Of a stretch of 64,000 nt of DNA, positions 1 to 11,131 are shown in pieces (the stretch's first letter is position 1; each line of letters opens with the position of its first letter). The position numbers were made by a program, and so were the translations under genes. The DNA is from Anthopleura xanthogrammica (taxonomy: Eukaryota > Cnidaria > Anthozoa > Actiniaria > Actiniidae), in assembly GCA_964019055.1 (NCBI GenBank), contig OZ025217.1, positions 945,501 through 1,009,500 of the forward strand, given 5' to 3'. Under the pieces are notes generated by a model. That model searched no databases. It saw nothing but the letters and a program-made list of their open reading frames with translations, and was not told the origin of the DNA.

Positions 1-105
1 TGATCTAAGTCAGGGTATGGCTCACTCACAGATTGAATTGGAATTTAACATGTTAGGTTTTGCAGAGGGAGGAAAACCCAGAAAATAACCCTCAAATAGC
101 AAAAG
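1..105 (-). repeat. tRNA-derived SINE fragment, 3' part
   Basis: This is a piece of a SINE family found repeatedly in the window. It shows the tail block (a variant of 'tgatctaagtcagggcatgg' followed by 'ctaactcacagat') and then the 'gaggaaaac' body block. It lies in the 3' part of the WDR93-like gene, beyond the last exon I can place. It matches copies near 8.9, 13.0, 19.8-20.4, 25.6, 57.4, 62.5 and 63.4 kb. Confidence 0.7.
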
Positions 106-180
106 CAATGATCTAATGATTGTAAATTCATGAATTGTATACAAGTTAATAGCTGAATACCAGTACATCAAGATGCTTAC

Positions 181-3099
181 CACTTGTGGTGTTTTGGACA
201 AGGAACAACAGGATATCAAAGCATCTGATTCTACTGCAGATCTGCGTCAAAAAACAACCAATCAATAACAAAATACAACAAAGAAAGCAAACATATCCAC
301 TTTGAAGAAATAATCTGGTTACTCACCTGTCAATCATTATCTTAATGGGTGGGCGGTATGCGACACCACACTGTACAACATTAAAACTGCCGTCACTACA
401 TGCAACAGCTAGATTAGCTATAGGTATCGATGATGATAGATATGATGGGTAGTCTTCTGAGTAGGGTTGTGTTGTACTGCTTGGTAAGAAGTGAATAAAA
501 GTGATAGTAGCATGGTTTGTTACTGGACACACTCTTAGCAGGAGACCTGGTTATGAATAAAATAATCAAATGTAAAATGAAAGGGAATTCAAGAAACTTT
601 CTCATTCCAATGATTGATGTGACAACATCAACCAAAATATCCTACGTATGGCCATTAAACTGCCGTACTGGTACTAACCATTATGCACATCCCATAATAC
701 AACCACACCATTCTTCAGCCCTAGAGCCAATACAGACATACAACTACTGATGGCACTGGTGCAAATCTCTTGGGCATTAGGCCAGACAGCTTCAGGTTTC
801 AGCTCAATATCTAAAATGACAGATGAAAGAAAATATAGAATTTTTTAAAAAATCAATTTGCCAAAGGCAGGTGATAAACAATAGAACATTAAGTCCCCTA
901 GAAGGCGTATCAACCGAATTATTACCATGGTTGAGAAGAAGGTACTGGTGCCCCCTGGATCAATTTACCTTTTGATGTTTTGACAAGTGAGTAAATAAAG
1001 AGCTGTGTCCCTCCTGTCCACCAGACAGCTACAGAGTTAACCTTGTCTGTTAAAAACAAAATAAAATGCATTATTAACATTCAGTATTTCAGACAAATAA
1101 ATGGTACATGAATTCCTAACATTATCTACAACAAACATCTACAACATAGATAGACAATCAACACTTACTTGGTGCAGTATCTAAACCAGTTGGAACAAAC
1201 TTTCCTGGTTTTAGGAAATGAAATGAAGGTTTGCTAAATGGGAATAAAATGAAATGATAATAGTAAATTCATGAGTAAGAAATTAGAAAATCTGGAATCA
1301 TGAGGGATTGAACTGGACATTGAATGCCTGGAACTTGGATATAATTTGCAAAACAAATTCTTCAAATTTTCAGCTTTTGAAAAGGTATGGATAATCTTAA
1401 TGTATAGCACAAAACATGCCCAACCTCTAAAAGTTGATTTTTGCCTCTAAATTCTGAGTTTTGAGAGATTTTTTATTTTTGGAAAATCCGGATCCGAGCA
1501 TGGCTGGAACGGATCGGACTTCGCTGGACTGGATTCTCCCGGATCGAACATTTTTTTTTACATCGAATTTCCAGCTTTTATCCCATAATTTTTATTTCAA
1601 TATTCACAACTAGTAATTTTATGCTTAAATGTTGAAAAAAATCAAGATAAAAATTTTGTTTTTCATCATTGGAAAAACCATAATATTGGATCTTGGATTG
1701 CAAAAATTTTATTTCATCATGTCTTGACATTCTCCAAAAGTCAAATGTAAATTTGACTAAAATTGCTCAATAAAACCTAATTGACTTCTTTCTTGATCCA
1801 CCATCCAAAAAAGTCTATTTGGAACTAAGATATTGCAACATATTTAAACCAGTCTGTACCTCACTTCAGGTTGTTGTTGATCATCTTTGAAGTACTGCAT
1901 TTTCTGTTCGTGTAAACTCCTAAAAGTCATTTCAGAATGTTGGAAATACTGTGACGTCAAAACATGATTGGAGCCAGTACCAATGACATGGTTATCAGGG
2001 TCGATAGACTTTAGAGCTGCTGTGTAGTTGGTTGCAGCACAAGGACCGACTGTTGGTGGAGGACGAACTCTGAGAATGAGATTCAGCTTACTGAATGATG
2101 ACTGAGATGGCGCACCTTGGGCAGAACCAGGACGTGAAGCTGGAGGAGACTAAAGAAAAGAATCATTATAAAAGGCTGGACATAGATAAACAGTGAGGGA
2201 GGGGGAGGTGACAGTCAGCTTGTTGAATGCATGGGACTGAGATGACACTCCTAGGACAGAACAAGGACAGTAATGGATAAGGGGACCCTAATGACAACCC
2301 AGTAATAACCAGCACTTACCGAAGATGACCTCAGTGATGCATTCTCTTGTCCCTCACTAGTCTTGTGTTGTTCTGCTTGACCGCTGTCGTGATGTCCCAT
2401 ATCTTCTGCCAGCTTCCTGGACTTGGGAACCTGGAGCACAGGTTCTACTTCTTTGATCCAGGAATCCTTTGGTATCCGATAAACTTCAAACCAGCTCTCC
2501 TTCTCTTTAACCTCCCAACTAATGCTAACATAGTTACCATCATCAGATAACTGCACAAAGGTTGCTGTTCCTTGCTTGTTGGTGTCGTCTGTGAACATCT
2601 TGTTGAGGTTTAATTGGTCTCCAAAGAAACAAAAAAGTTTTGCTATCCCATTGTTATCAAGAGTACAGAGGACATAGAACCCTTCACAGAGAACAGAGGC
2701 ACACATCTGTTTGACTTCCTTTGCACTAGGATCTTCACTAGTAGCCACACATTGTCCTATCAACGCCTCCACCACAGAAAACCCGCTACTATGAGCTACA
2801 AATAAATACTTTCCGCCATTATCACTGCACATACAAGAAGGCTGTTTAAGGTCAAACAGGGGTCTTCCACAGTCATAACTAGGAAGACATTCTTTTGACA
2901 GCTTCAACGCCTTTTCATCCTCGATTCCTTCAATGATAGACCATGCTCTATCGAATATATAATTGACTGTTTTATCTACAAGTCGAAAAGGTTGAGGAAG
3001 GACATCAAAGATTAGTTCAGGATCAATAAGGAATTCTTCATCTGCTGCTTCCTCGTCTGAAGGCGGTGTAGCCGGTCTCTTTTGCTTCTTCAATCCCAT
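181..3099 (-). CDS. WDR93: WD repeat-containing protein 93 (WDR93), 3' end outside the window
   Basis: WDR93 is an axoneme-associated beta-propeller protein of motile cilia and flagella. I rebuilt seven exons (minus strand, 5' to 3'): 2320-3099, 1860-2149, 1169-1233, 969-1046, 679-810, 327-546 and 181-233. All junctions are GT-AG and phases agree, giving about 539 aa before the window ends. The N-terminus has MGLKKQKRPATPPS, an acidic stretch and IDPE...LPQPFRLVDK, which match vertebrate WDR93 as I remember it. Later hallmarks are VWWTGGTQLFIYSL and GLKNGVVVLWDV, typical of its WD blades. The acceptor of the last exon is ambiguous: two in-frame AGs lie 12 nt apart near 221-234. An in-frame read-through to 2251 is intron. 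The gene is head-to-head with PEX11. The family call is strong; the axonemal role is family knowledge. Confidence 0.88.
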
Positions 3100-3340
3100 G
3101 ACAAGTATTTTCGGTGTTTATCTTTAAAATACGACCCTTAAATAAGCTTTAAAAAGGGTAAAATTACAGCAATTTTTGGACCAAAAAGCTTTGTTTGTCC
3201 GCCATCTTTGCTTGACAACCGTCACCAGTCCTCAGACCACAGGTAGCCCGCGCCTTCCTTCCTCTCAAGTCATTTGAGTCACGAAACGTGGCGATCCAAG
3301 GTTTTGTTTTTGTTTTGATCCTGATTATCACCCACCCACC
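3100..3340. promoter_or_regulatory. bidirectional promoter between WDR93 and PEX11
   Basis: Only 241 bp separate the two divergent start codons, so both promoters must lie here, along with 5' UTRs unless those extend into introns. The segment contains CCGCCATCTT at 3199-3208, a good match to a YY1-type element (AAGATGGCGG on the other strand). A locally GC-richer stretch runs from about 3205 to 3300. I see no clear TATA box, which fits a housekeeping bidirectional promoter. Confidence 0.7.
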
Positions 3341-5207
3341 ATGGATGTTGTAACAGCTATAGTGAAGTATAATCAACAAACGCTTGGTAGGGACAAGTTG
3401 TGCAGGTAAGACAAGGATATTTTCATCCCTTCTTTCATGCTCATTTTTACCAAAGGACCAAGTTTTGATAATGGTTCTTCTCGACTTTAGATTATTAAGC
3501 CTTATTTTTCGATCTTTGTTGTTCTAAAAAATATTATCCATTAAGCTGTATAAGAGTTCATATTTGTGTAGTCAAATAAAGTACAAAATCTTTGTTTTTA
3601 ACTTGAGAAGTCAGTGAAATTAATGGCGTTTGAAAATATTAAGCTTAAGCTTAATGTTTATTTTTGAAAAGCTCACGTTTAGGCAGTAAAATTTACTTGT
3701 GATAAAACAACACTAGTCCTTTGGATTGATACAGATTGCTTTAAGATGTAGCCTGTTTCTATGTTGATGATCAAAAATCGTTATATCTGTTAATGTTTTG
3801 ATGTTAGAGTTACAACACAAGAGTGATATCATGTAGTAAAATTATTGGACTTTGGACTCCAGTTGTCCACTTTGTTACACTATATACTTAGTACTACTGT
3901 ATCTCAAAATAAATGCATTTTTTAACATTCATTTTCATACAAATTTGATTGAGTGTGATCCTGAAGCTCAATGTATTGCTGACATTCCCATCACTTTTTT
4001 TTCTATTTTTATCCCATTTTTTTTTTATCGTCCTATTTTCTCTCTCTTTCTGTCGAGAATAAAAGATCAAAGGCTCTTCACCATTTTTCACCACTCTTTA
4101 CCCACTAATTGCCCAGTTCTATAAATAGCGTAATGTTTTAATTTTGATCAAACCCAGGACAATTCAATATGGATCAAGGCTATCTGGATATCTCTTGGAG
4201 AAAGCAGGAGCCAGTAAAGACCTCATTCAAAATGTTAAGAACTTGGACAAACATGCCAGCACTTCTAGGAAGAGTAAGTGAACTCAGGCCTGCGTGTCTC
4301 TAAGAGTTGTTTGAAGGTACAAATATATCCTTGTCCCTCCCTTTCTCCCTCTTTTCAACTTTACTTCAACCATAAAAAACTGGCCCGTAGCATGCTTTCA
4401 GAGCAGGGGAGGTGCCTTCATGTATAATTGACTCCTGTTATGAGCACATCAACATTTCATTATCACATCAATCGTTAAAAAATGTAAAACAATCCCCAAG
4501 TGGAGGGTGCACCTGCACCGCTGCGAACCCTATGGGGCTGAAAGGTGAATGCTATACACCCTTTCCAAAGACCTGGCGACAAGTCTGGAATATTGGCTCC
4601 TTTGTAAGACAACAATTTTTGGAGTCATTTAGTTAATTTTATTGCTCTCATTATATCTTTTCTAATGGTCCAATTAATTTGCTTCATAAATTGTCTAGTT
4701 TTCAGGCTTGGGAAGAGCTTGGACATGTACATAGGTTTTGTTAAAGCCAGTGCCATATCCCATGACAAGGTCCTCCAAGTTCTTATTATGTGTCGACGCA
4801 TGACATATATCGTATATTATTTGATTGATCACATGACCTGGGCAGCAAGGGTAGGCCTAATCAAGTCTGATTCCAAGTCATGGTCTAAATTCCAAGCCAA
4901 GTTTTGGATAATTGCCTTGGTTTTTAGTCTTCTGAGAAATATTTACGACGTGATGAACTTGCTGTTTGCACCAAAGGAGAAAGTCGATGGAGAAAAAGCA
5001 ATCCAGAAGTCTCCAGCCCAGAGAGTGATGCAACGACCTGAAGTGGTCCTTGATCTGGTCAAGAATTCTGCCGACTTCCTACTTCCATTCAATGTTCTTG
5101 GCATTGTTCAGCTAAACACTGGCACTTCAGGCTTGCTTGGACTTATTTCATCTATCGCAGGGTCATTACCTATATGGTACCCTGACCTCAAACTAAAACC
5201 TTCATAG
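3341..5207 (+). CDS. PEX11B: peroxisomal membrane protein 11 (PEX11A/B family)
   Basis: PEX11 proteins elongate the peroxisomal membrane and start peroxisome division. Three exons: 3341-3405, 4158-4273 and 4699-5207. They total 690 nt, so 229 aa, near the 247-259 aa of the vertebrate proteins. The start has an ideal Kozak context (CCACCATGG). The N-terminus MDVVTAIVKYNQQTLGRDKL is the usual PEX11 amphipathic start, and SRKIFRLGKS matches the conserved 'GRKxFRLGN' block. The third exon must begin at the AG at 4697-4698 rather than the later TTCAG, because only this choice keeps frame and restores IFRLGK. The C-terminus (LLGLISSIAGSLPIWYPDLK) is the conserved hydrophobic tail. It is probably a pre-duplication orthologue of PEX11A and PEX11B, so the symbol is approximate. 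An AATAAA lies at 5388. Confidence 0.93.
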
Positions 5208-6503
5208 TACTCTGAAAATGTGCTCTTTGTTTGTCACTTCTGATTTAATTTTACTTTGTGTTTTCCCATTTTGTTTTTCTTTTAAAAAGAGAGATAGAAG
5301 TACAGCTAGCTACAAGTCTCTTCCCAAAACGAAAACACATTTCCATAAATTTAGAGGAAAAAGTTGAAGTAAACATTATGTATAAAGAATAAATGCAAAT
5401 TTTTGCCATCCATCTCCTTGAATTTCGCAAGATGTTTGATTTTTAAGACTTGGACAAGGGCCACTCGAATTACAACAACAATCCTTTTCGCACTTATTTT
5501 TTCAACAAGCTGGGTATGAACATATACAGATGAGTTGTCGGCCATAAATTCAGTGTTTTGTAGAGAGGTTGGAGTTCTGAACTTACAAGCTCAAATGTTA
5601 GCAAAATCACTTGATTTGTCAGGAATGCAACAACTACAATTTATTCTAATTTTCATTTATTTTGTTCCAACTCTCTAATTGTATCAAGAAAATTCTTTCT
5701 TGACTGTCTGATCAAACAATACAAGAGCTACCGGGAGTTACAGTATTCTTGATAATAATTTATCTACCTACTAATATTCCGTAAACAGATTGAATAATTT
5801 GGTAATTTGTCACTACAAAGTGTAAGCTAAGCAGAAAGGATTCCTAAAGGAATAGGAAATAATCACCCCAGATGATTGTAATAATTATTAATAATTATTA
5901 TATAATAATTATTATACGTTGTAGGTATCATAATATAAACTGGTTGGAAGTATCTTTCATAATAAAGATTACTCTGCGAACATGATTAAAACTAAAATAT
6001 CAGTTCTTTTAGTTTGCTCAATAATGTCTTTTATAATTTTTAAGTTTATGTTTGGGAATTATCACATTGTTTTTTATAGTCCAGAAATGGACCCACTTTT
6101 CTCACTTACTCATTAATTTATATCGCAAAAATAAAAGGAAAATAGCGTGGGCACGGATACTATCAAAGAAAGGTGGAACCCACTTTTATCTTCATGATTC
6201 TTTCCAATCTTTTGCAGTTACTCAGTATCCTCGCTGTGCGCACATTGATAAAAGTGGGTCCAGCTCTGGACTATGTTTCTTATCATTTTATTTCATTTTG
6301 CTTCCATTTTTCTCCTCCATTAAGCATATATCATTCCTGCTTAAAATGTAGAAACTCTCCTTTTGTTTCTCAACAACTGTATTTGGATCTGCTGTCTTCA
6401 TGGTGTAATTTTTCATACCATTTTTGACAATGTTCCATTCGTGTAATTTTTCTTTATAGGATTCCTTAGTATTCCACAGGAAGCCCAACAGCAAATGAAC
6501 AAA
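5208..6503. other. convergent intergenic region between PEX11 and DMXL
   Basis: The 3' ends of PEX11 (plus) and DMXL (minus) face each other here. I see no coding exon. The region has a dispersed repeat at 5300-5520 and a very AT-rich palindromic stretch near 5880-5925. Confidence 0.6.
5300..5520. repeat. dispersed repeat, second copy at 28025-28210
   Basis: The segment from 'caagtctcttcccaaaac' to the 'caagctg' near 5510 aligns in the same orientation with 28025-28210. Shared blocks include 'tttttgccatc', 'gacttttaagacttgg' (with a change here) and 'acaacaatc'. It is an interspersed element of unknown class. No coding capacity is visible. Confidence 0.65.
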
Positions 6504-9500
6504 TTATGTGATCTTTGTATTAACGATGGTATCTCTTAACGAGATCTGTCGCCACTTGAGTGTGCCATCACCTCCACAGGAGTATATCTGACCAGGACAG
6601 GGAACTCTGATTAATGCGACACCTTGGGTTCCATACTTGAAGTAGGTACTTTTGCCATGTTCTTTGGGATAACAAGCTAGTTCGTCATGGATTGTTAGAC
6701 CCCAAACCTGACAAAAAATTGACCAAAATGAACAACCTGAAATATGTTTTTTCTGTTACACCTAATAAATTATTCACAATCATTTTGTCTATCTTTGAAC
6801 ATGCACCTTTCTACTACTATTGAAATCTTGAGCTTTGTGTCTGTCTGTCCTGTCTGTCTGTCATCGGTTTATTAGTCAGCCTTGCTCTCAGTATGTTCAT
6901 CAATCTGATCTGTCAGTCACTGTGTCTCTTTGTCTATCTGTCCGTCTTACAATCTGTTTCTTTGATTGTCTGTCTGTCTGTCTGTTCTGTCTGTCTGTTC
7001 TGTCTGTCTGTCATCGGTTTATTAGTCAGCCTTGCTCTTAGTCTGTTCATCAATCTAGTCTGTCAGTCACTGTGTCTCTTTGTCTGTCTGTCCGTCTTAC
7101 AATCTGTTTCTTTGGGTGTCTGTCTGTCTGTCTGCTTGTCTGTCTGCTTGTCTGTCTGTCTGTCTGTATGTTTGTTTGTCTGGGCAGTTGTACCATAGTA
7201 AATCAAACCCACCCACCTTAGTGTCTCCATCTTCAGATCCAGATATGAAGAATTCTTCACTCTCATCCACAGCAATACTCTTCACAGGTGCATCATGGGC
7301 CAGAAATGTATGCCGTATCTGCCGTTTACGAAGATCAAAAATACCTGCAGGCTAGTTAAGGAAATAACTATGCAAATATAAAATAATGGGTGCAATGAAA
7401 AATGTGATCTTTGAAGTTGAAGACTAAAACATATTTTAGGTTTTGATTGGTTCTCAGTACTGCTGTCAAGCAATGTTTCTCTCCCCACAAAGTGACATGA
7501 TGACCCTAAGACACCTGCACAGGAGACTAAGTACTGATGCTTCGTAATCCTTTAAAAATTTGCTCAAAATACCTGGATGAGCAAAGTTATGCAGCCTTCT
7601 CAAAATTATCTTGAATGTGAGGCTAACATGGAACACAAAAGAAATGCCACAAATTCCATCGAGAAAGTGTGATTTCTTTTGTGTTTCATGTTAGCCTTGC
7701 ATCCAAGATAATTTTAAGAAGGGTGCATTAAATCTATAATGGGAAATGATGTTTACAAATAAGGATACAAATATTGCCTTTCCTTCCACCAGATATGAGC
7801 AGCTGTTGTCCTTGTACATATGCAATACATGGTGATCCATTCTCATGACATGTGAAGGCTGTAGACAAACAAGTATATATACATAAATACATCAAAGACA
7901 GAACAGTTTTAGTGCTGCACATGCTTACCTTGAACAAGAGAACTTCGTTGAGGAACCAAAGTATCCCACAATGCAACATTACTATGAAATAATCATTTTA
8001 AAAAGCATTGTTAATCATACACAAATTTTTCATGTTTTATCGGTCACATCCTTCTTATAACACTGAGCTGTAAGAGAAAATTTTCAGTTGATACCTTGTC
8101 CCTCTTTCGTTTATTTGTTGTTCAAAAGGGCGATTTTTGCAGCGATCTGAGGTACAATTTTCTCGGCGATTTTACGGCGATTTCACAGCAACGAAAAATC
8201 GCGCGTGTGAACGGGCCTTTAAGCCCTGAGAAATGTTTTTTGTGTGTATCTTATGATTTACTATGTCTTAATCTGTTAAGAAACTCACCTGCCATCAGAC
8301 GAATGCCCAGCCGTGGCGATGAAACTAGACGAGTTCAGAAACACGAAGTCGTTTGTTTGTTTGTTGTGACATTTCATTGTCTGTTGAAACAAAACGATAT
8401 CTAAATAAGATTTCAATCAAATACCAAGATGACTGAAGGCCTGGGAACATAACGGGAAGATCGCTGAAAGAGGCGCGCAAAAATCTTTGCAGTATGCAAT
8501 GCTGATCACGAAACGCCCCAACACGTAGGGCACTTACTTTTCTTGAACTGCGCGTCGTTTTTTTCATTGCGCGCGTGTGTGTTCTACGGAAAAATTCGCT
8601 CACGCAGCCATAGATGGGGGGCAGATGAGATGAATACTTTAGATCCAAGAACCGCAGGTGATAAAAGAATTATACTTACCAGGAAAGGATTGGCTGAGGT
8701 TCCTGTGGAACTGACCTGCCACATGACGATCTGACCACTAGCATCTGTTATTCCCACCTGTGTCGGTAAAGAAATAATATTATTTAAACACTTTTACATT
8801 ATATGACCCAGTCTCTTCGACGTAAAGCCAGTCCAGGGAATCGACGATGCGCACTTTATCCCCTTACACCAAACCCAACACGCTAGATTCTAATTCAATC
8901 TGTGAGTTAGCCGTGCCCTGACTTAGATCAGCCCAGAGGTTTTTTTCAGGGTCCGATGAAATTGATGTTTGATATCTTCAATGGTGCTTAATCTTAAGCG
9001 TTTCAAAGTAAAACTACAACGAATCAAACTATGGGACTCTTCTTCTTCTATCGGTAACGCACTAATCAACCAAGCTACTCAGTAGTACTGCTGACCCACA
9101 TACCTTGTTTCCATAGGGACTGAAATGAACCCTTGTAACTCGCTGAAGTGAGCCCGTGGTACGATGTGCCGTTATTTCCTGCGCATGCCCGAACTCCCAC
9201 ATGCGTACGCTTCCGTCCTGGGAACCAGTTACATCTGTAGAAAAACAAGCAAATTATGAATTCTGTCGAGAATCTAATAATCGTTAATACCATTGCTATT
9301 ATCTACTACAAGAGTAAATTTCATGTAAGCTAGTGTGTATAATCACGACGCGCGCCACTGGCACGGCACGGTAACGGTACGGAAATGACTTTATCTGCTG
9401 AAACAATTTCCGTTCACGACATTATTGTTATTATTTTGTACTCACAGTAAGGTAGGTGTGGGTGGGAAGCCATTCGTTTGACGCCATGCGTTTGGCGCTT

Positions 9501-11087
9501 GAGAAGCTGAAAATGATAACAAAAATTCTGAATTTGTCTGCACTGTCAAACAAGGATAGAAGAAGGAAAGAAAGTAAAAACACAGCAAAGAAACCCAAAT
9601 TCTCACTTTTTCACGTGAATCTGAAGATGCGACTCTTGTACGTCAATCACAACAGTCTTTCTGAAGACTACGTAACCTACCCGGACAACTACACTCAACA
9701 CACTCAAATAAACAACTGTCACGTGACTTACTTCCATGATTCTTTGTCTCGGCCCAGACCCCACATTACTGGAGGTGGCTGAGGAAGTCTGGTTACCATA
9801 GACCACCATAAAGTCTGAAGATTCATCTGTCGTAGAAGGAACACTGTTGCAAAAAGAAATTCATACTGAGACCACTTTTTATTCAAGATTCTATCATGTA
9901 TACCTTGAGGGTCTTGCGTGACCGGAAATGCAACCAACCGGAAGTAAGATCTCAACAATGCTTAGTTGAGCTAGGCTCATTGCTTCTTCGTTGTATTATT
10001 GTTACCTTTTTCGTGTAGCATCAGATTTGTCATTCTCTGCTTCTTCTTCAGTCCATGGAGCAGGTTCAGGTGAGAGAATGTGTGATACATCCACTTCCTG
10101 TACGTCACGCAACGTACCAATTGCAATGACGTTAGGATTGGCCTACAAAAGAACAAAGAACTTGTGACATGAACCAAGTTTTTCTTCAGCTGGAAACGAA
10201 ATGACTGACCAAAAATAAGCAGTGTAGCAATGTGAAAAATATGAGAGGTTGCTCTGTTTTTCGCGCAACTCGCAATACCCAGCAATGTGAACGGAACAAA
10301 AAACTTTGTTGTTTGTCTTACCTGGTTAATACAGAAGGAGTTGATCCCCTCAGTGTCTTTATGAACAACCCGTACGTCTTTCCCCACAGCACTGTCTGTT
10401 TGATCACTCTATTCATGAAGAGGATGTGAAAGAAAGATCATTATTGAAAAGAGGCAAGCGAAAACAAAATGGCAATCAACTGATAACGTATTTTTCATTC
10501 TTATATCAAAAATACACGTTGTGTTTGGAAAAAGGAATAAAAACCAAGGAAAGGAATGCAAGTGTCACGAAAGCCGCGTCACTGTTACGAAAGCCATGTC
10601 AAAGTTATGGAAAACCACGTCAGTGTTACGGAAGCCATGTCAGTGGTTCGTAAGCCATGTCAGTGTTAAGTAAGCCATGTCAGTGTTACGTAAGCCATGT
10701 CAGTGTTACGTAAGCCATGTCAGTGTTACGGAAGCCATGTCAGTGTTACGGAAGCCATGTCAGTGTTACGAAAGCCCTGTCAGTGTTTGGACCGCCATAC
10801 AACGTAAGTATCGCAAATCACCGAACTCTTCCTTTCACTTCATGTAAATACATGCCCTACACCTTCAACATTCTAGTGTTTACTCATTACTACCTCTGAA
10901 CCACTGCTGGATTGTCTGGTAACTGATGATGGCTCGATCTTGAACACATAACTGATGATCATCTCTTGGATTGATTCCTGATGGACTAGTGATCGCCATA
11001 ATCTCTTAACGGGCTCAGCTGCCTTGCGCGTGGACCTGGAATACATGAGACACAAAGACATGCAGTTACACAGTTAGTTCCTGACAG

Positions 11088-11131
<44 letters not shown>

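Noticed and set aside
2251..2319. Extension of the first WDR93 exon past 2320
   Set aside because: A clear TCG|GTAAGT donor at 2314-2319 and a phase-matched next exon at 2149 show that the extra codons are intron.
6893..7275. Cys/Ser/Val-rich frames
   Set aside because: Translations of the CTGT microsatellite in the last DMXL intron.
10565..10790. CRISPR-like regular repeat
   Set aside because: Units are directly adjacent with no unique spacers, in a metazoan intron. It is a minisatellite.
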